From Enoplolaimus lenunculus (lineage: Eukaryota > Nematoda > Enoplea > Enoplida > Thoracostomopsidae): a stretch of DNA of 64,000 nucleotides. The position numbers and the translations under genes were made by a program. The stretch is from the NCBI GenBank assembly GCA_030248215.1, contig JASANG010001527.1, forward strand, positions 62,001-126,000, written 5' to 3'. The notes beneath the pieces are model-generated. The model searched no databases. It worked only from the letters and a program-made list of their open reading frames with translations, and was not told where the DNA came from. This document shows, piece after piece, positions 48,050 to 59,782 of the stretch; within the stretch, counting starts at the first letter, position 1; each line of letters starts with the position of its first letter.

Positions 48050-48809
48050 TACAAAGGTTTATGACCTCAAGCATAAAGAAAGCGACCCGCCTCGATTGCT
48101 GTTACCCTCGCTGCTACAAGTAAAAACCCAAATACTAAAAAAACTTGTATAAGATGTACAAAAATTGATTTTCAAAAATACTAAACACTATAAATCCGAA
48201 TGATTCACAGTTTCAGATAAATAATATTCTTGCGAGTATGAACGTCCGCAAAAAAGGGACACTGGTTAGGTGCCCCCAAAATCAGCCGATGCTCACGAGA
48301 TAGGCTGAATATAGTGCTGTGGTGCTTAGGTTTTCATGATGACCTGCCCGACTAGTACCTTGGTGCCCGTCCAGTTTAAATTTACTACAGAGGCCCTTGT
48401 AGATAACACATATATACATATTATATACACATATATATGTACGTATATATTTTACGTATATACAATTTATAGCACCCATTTTGTGGTTATCTTAAATTCA
48501 AGACGTTTTGTGTGAAAACTGAACAATTTTCGCGTTATAAGCAGATTAAATTCGACTGTGGAAAACAAATCCACAAACAGCAGGTATGGGCGTTTCAGGT
48601 CTGGTTCTCTTCCGGTTTGCCAGTTTATGTCTCGTTTTTACCTTTTAGACAACTATAGGCTGTAAGCCAGGATTCGAGTTCAGAAGTTGTAGCCACTATC
48701 ATATAAAAGTTTTTTTGCAAGCGAGCGTAGCGAACGAGCGAAAAATCTTTTGACCTCAAAGATCTGGAAAGGTATTCCGAAACCTTACGAAACTAGAGTT
48801 TCAACATTT

Positions 48810-48955
48810 TAAAAAATACCCGGACCTGGATTTTTCTGAAAGAAAGGCCGAACCCGGACCCGGACCCAGAATTTTTAAGAATGCATACCCGGACCCGGAC
48901 CCGGATTTATTTTCCGAACAAACCCGGGCCCGGAATTTTTATTACTTAAAAACTA
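48810..48955. repeat. CCCGGAC-rich repeat
   Basis: Multiple CCCGGACCCGGACCCGG words. Same word type as at 49910-50075. Confidence 0.55.
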
Positions 48956-49909
48956 AACATGATCCTAATTTTTTTAAAGATAGGAAAGAATTTCTGTCTC
49001 CATCTATTTCTAACAGCTCAGCATTTAAAATATTAATGGGCAGTATGCAATGCGAAGTGACTAATGTCATTCACAAAAATTTATTTCAAGTAAATCATAA
49101 AACAATGCACTATCCTTGCTAGGGATGTGCCGATACCAAAGTTTTTTCCCGGCGCCGATATCGATTATTTTGAAGGTATACCGATGCCGATACCTATTCC
49201 AAGTTTAATACACAATGTTTAAAGAACAGATAGGATACATTACAACTGCAAGGACTCAAGTCCTAACAACTATAAAAGATCATAATTTTATAGAAGGGTG
49301 CTTTTAATTAATTTTTTTCAAGGACAAACGCAAGAGAAGTAACAGTTTCACTGAATTTAAGTTTAACCCACGTTTCCAGATACTACGCAGCACAACACGC
49401 TGATCATATTCCATTCAGATGTTTAAACAAGAAATAGCTTCAGCCTAGGTAATGGGTCATCCACGTTATAATGCTCGCGTAGCCCGTTTGTACAGGGGCA
49501 ACCATACATCACATGGATATATAAAATTTTCTTCGCATCTGTTCGTCGCATTGCTTCCAAATGAATTTCTGTTTATACATAGTTAAAGGACTGTTTGACT
49601 AGCTACGATATTACATTAAACAATTTTGGGTCAGTGATAGAAACCTGTCCTAAATCAGTTGACTTATATGTATTTCGCGAAGCTATAGCTAGAGCCTAAT
49701 ATAGCATTTTTCACAGGTTCCTGGACGTTGAAGCAATCGTTAACCAAGCAATTAAGAGACATGTTGGGTGTTTTGTTTCTAATGTATGCGTAAGTGTTTC
49801 ACACAGTTAGTGTTGGTTGTGGAAAATCTATTTTTGGTACGATACTGTTACTATTCAGAATGTAGGCGGGATGTTAATAAAATCACTAAGCTAATCGTGT
49901 TCGGTTTGT

Positions 49910-50075
49910 TTTGTCCGGGTATTTTTGCAATACCCGGACCGGACCCGGAATAATTTGTAATGAAAACCGGGACGCGGAATTTATTGAAACGAAAACCCGA
50001 ACCCGGATCTGGACCCGAAATTTTTCGACAAAAATACCCGGAATAACCGGAATACCCGGACCCGGATGCAACTCT
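49910..50075. repeat. CCCGGAC-rich repeat, second copy
   Basis: Opens TCCGGGTATTTTTGCAATAC and closes CCGGACCCGGATGCAACTC, i.e. partly inverted ends in the style of the CCGG-rich MITEs. Confidence 0.55.
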
Positions 50076-50806
50076 ATGCAACACTGCCTACTTTTTAGAT
50101 CCGCAAAAATCTAAAATCGACAGTCAGCTAATCTCGAATGTACTGTACAAGTTTTACAATTAAAATATACACTTAAAATTAAAAAAATCATTCTAAAATA
50201 TATTAAAAAACACTAATAATCGTTAGCTTCCTTAAATTTACACACCTGGATGGGTTTTTTTTCAAAAATAAAACGCAAAATAGTAAAAGTCCTGGCAGTA
50301 GTGGATCCAGATCCACTGACGCAATTTTAGCATTATCCCGATCCAAATTCTAAATTTTGCGTAACACCGATGAAGCATTAGATCCCTTGATCTCACCTGA
50401 ATCGGTCATTGCTTTCAGCTCAGATAAGATGGTGATTAATGACGCCGGTCACGGTCACTCCTTATATTCGCTCTTACGCTTCGTCAATCAAGTTATTTGC
50501 TTTCCGCACCAGAAACCATACAGGTGCAAGCTGTATTTGTTCAAATTACGTCTAATACATTTTGTTTAGAATACAGTAATAAAAACACACAAAAAAACTA
50601 TACCCATAAACAAATTATAACGACTTAAAAATAAATTTAAATATTAAATTACTCTTCTTATATATATTTACCTGAATATTTGAATCAAAGCAAACTCCAA
50701 TAAACGCCATTTACCCTAAACTTGTAGAAATCTGCGGCTTATCATCGGTATTGCACTGGAAAAGCGTACTCTTAAATGTGCATAGCATCCAGTGAATGCA
50801 GGCCCG

Positions 50807-50971
50807 TAGCCAGCTTACCTTGCTGGGGGGGGGGGGCTAAAAATTATTCAGGAGGAGCATTCAAGGGTTTTCAATGAGTTACAAGCATGGTTGAAAATTT
50901 TCTATGGGGGCTAAAATTTTTCCACGGGGGGTGAGCCCCCCTGCCCCCCACCTCTGGGCTACAGGCCCGAA
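50807..50971 (-). mobile_element. GCCCGTAGCCA-family MITE
   Basis: CAGGCCCGTAGCCAGCTTACC start, interior TTCAGGAGGAGCATTCAAGG, end GGGCTACAGGCCCG. Flanks AGTGAATG/AATGGATG are a weak 8-bp duplication. Confidence 0.75.
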
Positions 50972-51062
50972 TGGATGATATTTGAACTTTGATCTACTGA
51001 GAATATTTGGAATGAAGCGTTTAAAGACAAACCACCTGAAACATCACCAGAGTAAACAAACT

Positions 51063-51572
51063 GGTTCGGGATTTAGGAGTTTTGGTTCGGGATTTTGGAG
51101 TGTTGGTTCGGGATTTTGGAGTGTTGGTTCGGGATTTTGGAGTGTTGGTTCGGGATTTTGGAGTGTTGGTTCGGGATTTAGGAGTTTTGGTTCGGGATTT
51201 AGGAGTTTTGGTTCGGGATTTAGGAGTTTTGGTTCGGGATTTAGGAGTTTTGGTTCGGAATTTAGGAGTTTTGGTTCGGGATTTTGGAGTGTTGGTTCGG
51301 GATTTTGGAGTGTTGGTTCGGGATTTTGGAGTGTTGGTTCGGGATTTAGGAGTTTTGGTTCGGGATTTAGGAGTTTTGGTTCGGGATTTAGGAGTTTTGG
51401 TTCGGGATTTCGGAGTTTTGGTTCGGGATTTAGGAGTTTTGGTTCGGGATTTAGGAGTTTTGGTTCGGGATTTAGGAGTTTTGGTTCGGGATTTAGGAGT
51501 TTTGGTTCGGGATTTAGGAGTTTTGGTTCGGGATTTAGTTTTGGTTCGGGATTTAGGAGTTTCGGTTCGGGG
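51063..51572 (+). repeat. 21-bp minisatellite, about 24 units
   Basis: Unit GGTTCGGGATTTAGGAGTTTT with a second type GGTTCGGGATTTTGGAGTGTT arranged in blocks. Because 21 is a multiple of three and the unit has no stop in two frames, long frames (212 and 171 codons) run through it; FRSFGSG repeats result. No exon signal supports a gene. Confidence 0.9.
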
Positions 51573-52238
51573 AATACGTGGACAAACGTTTTCGTAGGAT
51601 CATTCGTAAGCTCCGGTTAAAACACCTCCAGTACTACTTACACACAATTACCATTGTTGCCACCTCCGGATCCGTGAATACAAAGCACAATCTTTTCACA
51701 ATCCTACCCCCCAGCCCATCGGGCCCACTTGTATTTCCAACAAACAACTCTTACTGCCCTTCCGTTCCTATTCCCAAATTATAAGATAGCTATGCCGCAC
51801 TTTTGTGCAACCTCAACACTGCGAGCTTTGAATTTTTATTTTACACAACTAAAACAAACTCCCAACAGTAGCGAATCGAGGTGTGAATATTTCGAATATT
51901 AAAGTAAAAACTGCATTTTTCATCGTACAAAAATTACAAAAAAAAACGTCGTTTAAAGTAACACACTATTTAGAATGCTCACATAGCTAGTCGTTTTTTA
52001 CAATTCAAAATGTTGATCGTAACTAAAAATTTAATGCCTCTGCGCTTGTATATCACATCCGTTCAACATCCTTTATCGAAATAGGGGCAAAGAATACGAC
52101 TTCTGCAGATACGAACGAATTAGCAAGTCATTGTATAAGGTTATGATTAAATGTGATAATATCGAATTCGGATTGGGGCCGGGCGGAAGCGTGGCCTCAT
52201 AGCACCCAATCTCAGTGTAATATTGCAAACCTTGGCCC

Positions 52239-52411
52239 CAGTGGCGGATTCAGGATCTCTAAATGGGGGGGCAAAATTTCACATGTAATAAACTTATTTT
52301 TGACCCACACACAAACCACGAACTATTGCCATAAAATTGCTATATAATTTTTGTCGAGATGCTGTTGGGGGAGGGCCACGGCCGGGGTGGCCCCCCATGG
52401 ATCCGCCATTG
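52239..52411. mobile_element. hAT-like MITE (CAGTGGCGGAT)
   Basis: CAGTGGCGGATTCAGG start and CCATGGATCCGCCATTG end; CTTGGCCC/CTTGGGCC flanks (8 bp, one mismatch). Confidence 0.8.
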
Positions 52412-53546
52412 CTTGGGCCGAGTTTGCGTTCATATATTTATACAACACACAGAGAGTACGCAAGGGCACTGACTGTGGAAACGTTAACAAAAACAAGAAA
52501 TTACACAGAGGGAATAAAGTGTTTGCACAAATACTACACATTTTGCTGAGATGAGTGTATTTTAACAGCGAAGCTTGCGTTTTCAAGAGTTACCAATGTT
52601 TAGCTGGATATACTTTTGGAGCTGAACGGTAGAATATCGTTTGTACGAAGCTCGTATCCAGCTCAACATGCTAGAGAAGGCAAAATAATATAAGGTGGGG
52701 CAAGCGGTTGAAATAACAAGCGTACAAGCGGGTCTAAGCTTTTTCTAGCGGAGGTTAAGGTTTTTCTAGATGGACTGAGCCCCCTGCGCCGCCTCTAGCT
52801 GTAAATCCGCGTTCGCAGTGGAAAACTGAGATATATTCGTCCAAATTTCTGGATCAACAAAGATGCATTAGGCTTTAGCATAACATGTTTCGATTCCAGG
52901 TCAAAAAGTTTGCTCGATCGGTCACGACAAATTTTTGCATAAGTTATACCATTCCGAATCGAATCCTTCGTTAAGCCCCCGTTAAATGAACAGTCCAATA
53001 CACTTGCCCCCATTGGGACAGACTCAGGCTTAGACTAAGGTTTCGGAAAAGGTTTGACTAAATAAGCCTGAGTCTAGCGTATGATTATGCCTTTACTTAA
53101 GCCTAAGCCGAAACATAAGCCTTTCGGTATAAATATCGGGCCGAAATGTACACAAGCATAAGGACCATCAAAAAAAGACTACATTGGCATATTCATCACA
53201 GACAAATCTGACTCAAGTCTACGCCTATTACCAAGCATTCAGTTCCACGATGACGCCATATGACGTCATATTAGAATACGTTAACTCAGTGTTGCCTCTG
53301 CGAGAATTAACGTTTTATGATTCACAACATTCCCACGGTTCTAAATTCAACTTATTCTTCAAGTAGCAATGACGTCACCTCTAGAATAATCATTGCCAAT
53401 TCGGAAACAGGGGGCTAAAACAGGCGATATATAAAGTTATATACAACCAGATAGGGCAAACAAACAAATATCGCTGATTTATTGCTTAATTCGTCAATTT
53501 GACATTCGGCTGCCCTAATGAAAATAATAAATAATGGAAAATCGAA

Positions 53547-53743
53547 TCTACGACAATTCGTCGACCGACCACTTGTCGCCCAACAGTGTCCCAAAACCTA
53601 TAAATAAGTCTAAGCACAATCCTAAGCGTGATACTAAGCCTAACCGTAAGCCTAAACATAATAATGGACGACGAATTGTCAAGTCGATGAAATTTCATAT
53701 TACAAGTTGTCGGTCGATGACTTGTCGGGTCGACGCATTGTCG
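53547..53743 (+). mobile_element. CGACAA-ended MITE with telomere-like core
   Basis: CGACAATTCGTCGACCGACC start and GTCGGGTCGACGCATTGTCG end; core CTAAGCGTGATACTAAGCC and similar. Confidence 0.6.
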
Positions 53744-53872
53744 TGATACCTCGAAAATCATAAAAAAGTGCAAATTACAGAAAGCCACCGAAACCATGGG
53801 CCAAGGCTATACTAAAACACACAGTACATGCTTTCAATACGCAAGTGATGTCGGCGTCGTACTATACTTAAA

Positions 53873-53960
53873 CATATACATATATATCTGTGTATCGTAG
53901 GATATTGTGTACATATATATACATATATATTTATATAATATATATTATATAGTTATGTAT
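53873..53960. repeat. TA/CA microsatellite
   Basis: Successive ATATATACATATATATTTAT-type words. Confidence 0.7.
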
Positions 53961-54434
53961 GTTGAGCTGTGTTGCAGGTTCTGCACCCAGCTCAGTATGG
54001 TAAACGGGGTGGGGGGGGAAAGGCTGAAAATATTAAGGTGGAACACGCGAGGATTTCAGATAATTGGCAAGCGAAGTTGAAACTTTTTTAGGATTAGGAG
54101 CCAAATGTTTATCAGGGTCTGAGTTCGCTTAGCCTTGAGGGGTGGGTAAGCGTCTACAGATCATTGTGTATAAACCTGCATTTTTATATATCTAAGTATG
54201 TTGAAGCTGCACTAAAAGCAGACACACAGAAACTCACAGCTAAATAGCTTTCGTACAATCGACAGGGGTCCGTAATTATGGGACAAGGTGAACATTAGCC
54301 AGCAAGGCCAGTGACGCACTGACGTGAAACCGAAACTAACTTTTGATGCTTCAACATGACAGACTGCAGTGTTAAAAAAACGTCAAACGTTAGCTCGATT
54401 GGCCAAAGTAACATGACCGGAACCTAAACGTTAT

Positions 54435-54689
54435 TCACCAGGTGTGCCGAGGCGGATACGAATGATGAATGGTTTTCCGTTGGGGAACATACTTTTTGGG
54501 TTGTAAAATTTTACAGCTCTTAAAGCGTATTTTGGGCAAATTTTTTTCATATTTTAAATTTAGATATGGCACAAAAGGATCAAAATTTTCAAACTCATAT
54601 TGTAGCGTCGCGACAGATTTTTCACCTATCTGGTGCTTGGTTGCACATTCGTTGAATTTTACTACTTTGCCACTAGTTACACCGGGGCG
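54435..54689 (-). CDS. Candidate exon, unassigned protein
   Basis: After acceptor TTGCTTGCAG an 84-residue frame runs RPGVTSGKVVKFNECATKHQ, then a segment containing YEFENFDPFVPYLNLKYEK and SCKILQPKK, to TGA. Composition is protein-like and contains no ATG, so it needs an upstream exon, which I could not place in phase. An internal gtatgt (after QPK) is a possible donor. Could be a pseudogene remnant. Confidence 0.3.
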   Translation of the reverse strand, partial: RPGVTSGKVVKFNECATKHQIGEKSVATLQYEFENFDPFVPYLNLKYEKNLPKIRFKSCKILQPKKYVPQRKTIHHSYPPRHTW

Positions 54690-54980
54690 CTGCAAGCAAA
54701 TCGTTCATAAAAATGTCCGGTCATGTGTACTTTGGTTACGAACCCATGGCGGTATTCGCTAAGTATTTTGCGATAAACGTTGAATATGGCTAATACATTT
54801 GTTACAGTAGAGTTTTGAACATGAAACCCGTCATGCCATGTATTAATGTTCGTTTGGATTTTAAAACTAATCTCGTTTGAGGTGACATAGCTTTACTGGC
54901 GGCCTATGTATATGGTAGGTATTGTGGATACGATGTGTGAAGGCTGCACGAAGATGTAACTGGGTGCATTCTGTATACAT

Positions 54981-55360
54981 CAGGGTGCGACCTGATATCC
55001 GGTTCCGGATTAATTTCTGGCAAAAACCTCTGATATCCATATCCGGTATAAACTAGAAGACACGATATTTACGGTTGCGATGCCTAATATAATAAAACTG
55101 CTTCTTACAAATGAATATATTGAATAGTTTGCTGTGATTGCATTTCCTGGCAAGTCAAGAAGTATAAGTTTTTTTACACAGCAGTAAAAACGAAAAATCC
55201 AAGCTAACGCTTAATTTTAATGAAGTAAAATAACATACTTTTGCCCAAATCATATATTTCCAACAGTGCACAATTTTAGACTTTCTACCCAGTTCCGGTA
55301 AAAACTTCACTGTCCGGTTATACTTCCGGGCTCTGGTAAATAATATTCTGTCGCACCCTG
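54981..55360. mobile_element. hAT-like MITE, 380 bp, exact 8-bp duplication
   Basis: CAGGGTGCGACCTG start and TCTGTCGCACCCTG end; GTATACAT on both sides (54973-54980, 55361-55368). The shared G/C change in both ends (GTGCGAC) marks a subfamily. Confidence 0.88.
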
Positions 55361-55521
55361 GTATACATAACATAATGGCAGCAAGCATACAAAGAAAGTA
55401 TATGAGGATATAGCTTACCCCGAAATTTTTGGAGACAAGAAAACGGCATTTTCACAACCTTAAAGTTCAAGAATTCAAAATAACTTTAAGCATGCTACGC
55501 TTGCTCATATACATTTTACTG

Positions 55522-55852
55522 TCAACTCCAATAGGACAATTCTCTCGAAATGAAATTCCGGTCTCGGCTACACCCATGTGCCCTGGTAGTATTGGCAATA
55601 CTTCGAAATCTATCAACCCGGGTCAGTGAAAAACAAAAACTGCCAATTATCATCATTCTTCTAAAAATACAGCACGCCAAGCCAGCTGTGATGAGAAACG
55701 CTGTAGACAGAAGACAGCAACCCTGTAGCATAAAAAGACCGGAAAACATAAAAATTCAACAATATATAAACACAGCTAAATACAAAACTTACGTGCCAAT
55801 ACAGTGTTCTCATAATGCCGTACACACAGAAAAAGATTGTATATTTTACCAT
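55522..55852 (-). CDS. Candidate two-exon small membrane protein
   Basis: Exon 55793-55852 (MVKYTIFFCVYGIMRTLYWH, donor CAC|gtaagt) joins exon 55522-55722 (acceptor atgctacag) in phase 0 to give 86 residues. The join makes a hydrophobic span (GCCLLSTAFLITAGLACCIF) followed by a basic segment and a Ser/Arg-rich end. No family recognised. A 151-codon frame runs on the opposite strand; the canonical donor and acceptor favour this reading, weakly. Confidence 0.35.
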
Positions 55853-56159
55853 TGTGTATATAAACAAAAACAACAACCATATGTATATTCTAAATCAAAT
55901 GACAACCGTTGTCTTCTCGATCATCCGTGTGTGTCCGGCATTTTATGTTGCGAACAGGGTCGATGTGGCAGGCTGAATTTTTCCCGGCCGAAATTTCCCC
56001 CGTAAAATTCGGCCAGCTGAATTTTCGCCCCATGAAATTTAATAAATGCTGCCATAAAAGGTGCTAATTTCACATATTTTGTGATGAGTATTAGCCATAC
56101 TAAATATAGTAGCTAGGCTTAGGCGTAGGCTTAGGCTTTAGGCTGAGGCTTAATGTTTC

Positions 56160-56245
56160 CAGGATGCAGGACGTGAACCCCGCACTCATCGTGCATCCCA
56201 CTACCGCTCACTCCGACCATCCATCTAGCTGAGCAGTTTGAAATT
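56160..56245 (-). repeat. tRNA-like SINE head
   Basis: Minus strand GGAGTGAGCGGTAGTGGGATG (A-box-like) and GCGGGGTTCACGTCCTGC (B-box-like). Confidence 0.4.
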
Positions 56246-56285
56246 TACCATTTGCTCACAGTTTCATAATGATTCCGTTGCGATA

Positions 56286-56385
56286 GGCTCGTAGCCAGCT
56301 CGCCTTCCTAGGGGAGGCTAAAAATTTTTCAGGAGGGACATTTAAAGGTTTTCAATGACTTACAAGCAAGGTTGAAAATGTTCTC
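56286..56385 (-). mobile_element. GCCCGTAGCCA-family MITE, truncated
   Basis: GCTCGTAGCCAGCTCGCCTTC start then TTTTCAGGAGGGACATTTAA and ACAAGCAAGGTTGAAAATG; the far end is missing. Confidence 0.65.
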
Positions 56386-56654
56386 GTTTGCATTCTTTCT
56401 TTTGGGCAAGAGCAAAACTGCCTTTGTTAAAAGTACTTTTGTTGATTGCCCTGTCAGTTTAATTTTTTTATCGGAATTTAACAAAGTTTATTCGAACTGT
56501 CTGAGTGAACCATATTGGTGCAGTCTAGTGCATTCTTCTGCTTTGGTCCCTTCTAATGGCCTCTAATTTGGAACTTACGGACTATATATTTATATATCTA
56601 CTATTAATCACATACAGTTCCGTCAGGTGTAATATTAAAACGTGGTCCCGACTG

Positions 56655-56850
56655 TCTTGCTGCTGTCTGTCTCCTCGGTTGTTCTGCTGTCCAGGCTGTC
56701 CTGCTGTCTGCCTCGGCTGTAATACTGTCCACTTGGCTGTTACACCTGTCGTCCTGCTATTCATGCTGTGGTTGTCCATGTTGTCCCGGCTGTCCAGGCA
56801 GTCCCGGTTGTCCTGCTGTCTTGGCTGACTTTTAGTTGTCATGCTGTCCT
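56655..56850. repeat. CTGTC-rich minisatellite
   Basis: Irregular CTGTCCTGCTGTC words; complementary in type to the GGGACAG block at 56920-57333. Confidence 0.7.
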
Positions 56851-56919
56851 GATATAGATGGGATACGGATATCCGGACATCCGGATATTAGCCAATGCTA
56901 CCTTAAAGGTCGTCCCATT

Positions 56920-57333
56920 GTCCCGGGACAGCAATGTACCAGGAGTACACACAACATTAATTGGGACTGTGTGGACTGTGTGGACAGCGAGACAGCGGAC
57001 AGTTGGGACAGCGAGACAGGTTCGACAGCGGGCAGTTGGGACAGCGGAACAGTTGGGATACCGGGACATTTGGGACAGCGGGACACTTGGGACTGCCGGC
57101 AGTTGGACAGTAAGACAGTTTGGATAGCGGGACCATTGGGCCAGCGGGACAGTTGGGACTGCGAAACAGTTGGGACTGCGAAACAGTTGGGACTGCGAAA
57201 CAGTTGGGACTGCGAAACAGTTGGGACTGCGAAACAGTTGGCACTGCGGGACAGTTGGGAAAGTTGGGACACCGGGACAATAGTACTGCTGGGACAGCAG
57301 GACACTGGAACAGCGGGACAGTTTGAACAGCAG
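56920..57333. repeat. GGGACAG-rich minisatellite with 17-bp core array
   Basis: Irregular GGGACAGTTGGGACAGCG words, with a regular array of CAGTTGGGACTGCGAAA at about 57140-57240. Preceded by GCCAATGCTACCTTAAAGG, which resembles the end of the telomere-like-core MITEs. Confidence 0.8.
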
Positions 57334-58062
57334 TGTAACGTTTACGATGCCAGTCGGCACTCCAGGGAACGCCTTCAAGCAAGCGTAGTTACTAAACACG
57401 AGCACACCTCAAATCCGTCAACTATATACCTACAGTACGCCCCAAAATAATTCACGGGATATTCTTGGTTGAGATTAGAAGTAATTGCGCATGGCGAATC
57501 GTTGCACAATCCTCCTATAGGAGCCTTAAATTTTTGTTCCTAGATTTGTTGTACTTATGTACAGCAACTTTCTGTGAATACAAAGACTAGCACTGGGCGC
57601 CGACGTACCTTTGTTGCGATCCTTTGAAAAATATTGAGAATTGTTTCAAGATAATTTGGTGGTATATTGAGCTCATTCCTTGAGATATTGACAACATAGA
57701 AGGATATTTGGTGCATGTGCGATAATTAAGGGGAGTGTTAGCGGGAATCACTCGATAAGAGTATTATACATATTGTGTAAGTATTGACGATTTAGTGATC
57801 AATCCCTGTTGGGGGCCAATTTCGATTCGAGTTTACCGATTGATATATCGGTATACCGTCGGGTATCAAGGCTATCTGTGATAATTATCAGTTGAGTTGT
57901 GTACGTATTCCATTTTGGGCGTGGGAAAGATTTTATTAGTGTGAATTATTTTGGGGCGTACTGTAGGTATATAGTTGACGGATTTGAGGTGTGCTCGTGT
58001 TTAGTAACTACGATTGCTTGAAGGCGTTCCCTGGAGTGCCGACTGGCATCGTAAACGTTACA
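57334..58062. mobile_element. Young DNA transposon, 729 bp, 122-bp inverted repeats
   Basis: Arms 57334-57455 and 57941-58062 are inverted copies with about one difference, beginning TGTAACGTTTACGATGCCAG. GCAG flanks both ends (57330-57333, 58063-58066), and minisatellite resumes on the right (GGACAGTTGGACAG). No transposase frame in the 485-base middle, so it is non-autonomous. A 4-bp duplication with TGT ends fits Ginger-like families among others; the assignment is inference. Confidence 0.9.
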
Positions 58063-58393
58063 GCAGGACAGTTGGACAGAGGAACGGCTGGGCCCACAAC
58101 ACGAAAAAGCTACCTCACATAGAAAAATTTTCGCTAATTGGATTCTCAGGAGGGCTCCCTCCTTCCCGATCCCCCGCAATTTCAAGGGACCGTAATAAAG
58201 CTGGATGGGTGGCTGTCGCCCCCGAAACCCCTTCACTAGCAACTCATTAATATTTGAAGACTTAATATCCTGCTCAGCATCATCGTCCCTTAAAACTGTA
58301 GTCAGATGGTGCTACAAACTCCACGAGAAAAGTAGAAACTGCTCCGACTTTACACCAAATTCTCAGTATATTCATGTAATATATATTTATCAG

Positions 58394-58500
58394 GGTGCAA
58401 CCAGAATTCCGGTTCCGGTAGGGAAATCCGGTATTTTTCACTATTCGATTCCGGTAAAAAATCCGGTATTTTCACCGGAATTTTGACGGTATTTTCGGTA
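58394..58500 (+). mobile_element. hAT-like MITE, left part
   Basis: CAGGGTGCAACCAGAATTCC start then CCGGTATTTTTCACTATTCG; the right end was not found. Confidence 0.5.
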
Positions 58501-58807
58501 TTGAAAATTGTTCTCTTTCGAAAACTTAGGAGGAATTTTTATATTATTCTAACTCATTTTTCTTAAATTGTCCGAGAGTGTATTGCCAAAATTTTCAGTT
58601 TGTGCAATTACTTAAAAAAATATCCGATGCCTATCACTCCTGAACCCTGCTATCCTGCTATCTTACTGCTCCAACTTTCAGCAGTCTGAACGCATAGCAG
58701 AAAAATTCACATTTTTGCTCCACTTTTGCCGTCCTATGTGCAGTGGGATATTCCTCTGAATCATCGGCCAATACATTTATAAGATTTGGGTATGTTCTCG
58801 GGCGCAT

Positions 58808-58975
58808 TAAACCAAGCAGCGGCTGGGGGAGGCAGCGGGGTTTAGCCCTTCCCTAGAAAAATTCTGCCCCACTTAGAAAGATTGTAACCTTGCTTGTAAG
58901 TCATTGAAAACCCTTGAATACCCCTGTTCAAAAATTTTCAGCCCCCTAGCAAGGTGAGCTAGCTGGCTACGTATG
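58808..58975 (+). mobile_element. GCCCGTAGCCA-family MITE, decayed
   Basis: Interior TCATTGAAAACCCTTGAATA and CCCCCTAGCAAGGTGAGC, then GCTGGCTACGTATG; the start is degraded. Confidence 0.55.
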
Positions 58976-59782
58976 TGCTGCGCTATGCATCAAGTATTGT
59001 GCTTTTTCAGTATTTCTATAACAAAACGGAGGCAAAATAAATACCGATTTTTATGGAAAATGAAACCGGACCATAGTTTTTACCGCAAGCGGAAACGAAA
59101 ACCATGCAGGCTACGTCGACCTGCAAAGTCTGTTGATAAAATATGACTGTACAACTACATTCTTTCCAGACTGTACCATTCAATTTGAATTTTAATGTCG
59201 CTCGAAGTAATGCGTTTTTACTTTTGAGTTTTGTTTTCGTTTTTACAAAACACATAGCTACATCAATTAATATGAAAGCCGCGGCTGTGGCGGAAGTTGC
59301 TCATCATACATCTGGAGCACGTTGCGTTGCAAGGTGGCTGGGGTGACCGAGGTTCACCAATCGGAATAAATTTCCAATCGTGACGTATATTTTACGATTA
59401 TTATTATTATTCTACTGTCATCGGAACTTTCTATTATTTTCTGTTTGTTGCGGAGCACGGTGTTAGAATTATTGTGTGTGAACTGAATTATCCAATGAGT
59501 TTAGAATTAGTTTTAACATATTCGGGTTGCAATTGTGTTACTCCTCGTGCCGCGTGGATTGCGATATGCAACGTATTGTGCGAGCACGTTCTGGGGAATT
59601 AATGTAACCGGAGCTGTTTTGTGTTGGAGTTAAACTGGAGTTTGGAGCTAGGAGTTAAAGGAGTTAAGAAGTTACCGGAGCTGTTGGAGTATTATTGGAA
59701 TTGTTTTCTGGAATTGTATTTGGTATTAGCGCATGGAGATTGGAGTTTTATTTGAGTAATCTCGGAGTTGTCGGATTTGCAA

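Larger units (their letters stand above)
43000..54430. other. Intergenic block without recognised host genes
   Basis: Repeats listed separately. The remainder is AT-rich unique sequence, AT microsatellites (45610-45695, 45890-45925, 48410-48470) and short CCTAAG runs. A 104-codon minus frame at 46085-46399 shows no recognisable domain. Confidence 0.55.

Noticed and set aside
51082-51620. Long open frames through the 21-bp minisatellite as a Gly/Ser/Phe-rich protein gene
   Set aside because: Two frames are open at once because the unit length is a multiple of three; no exon signals or start context support either.
55550-56005. 151-codon plus-strand frame as a gene
   Set aside because: No domain recognised, low-complexity end, and the opposite strand has a canonical splice pair; not excluded outright.
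56839-57450. Overlapping 135-204-codon frames on both strands
   Set aside because: They arise from minisatellite units without stops and run into the transposon at 57334.
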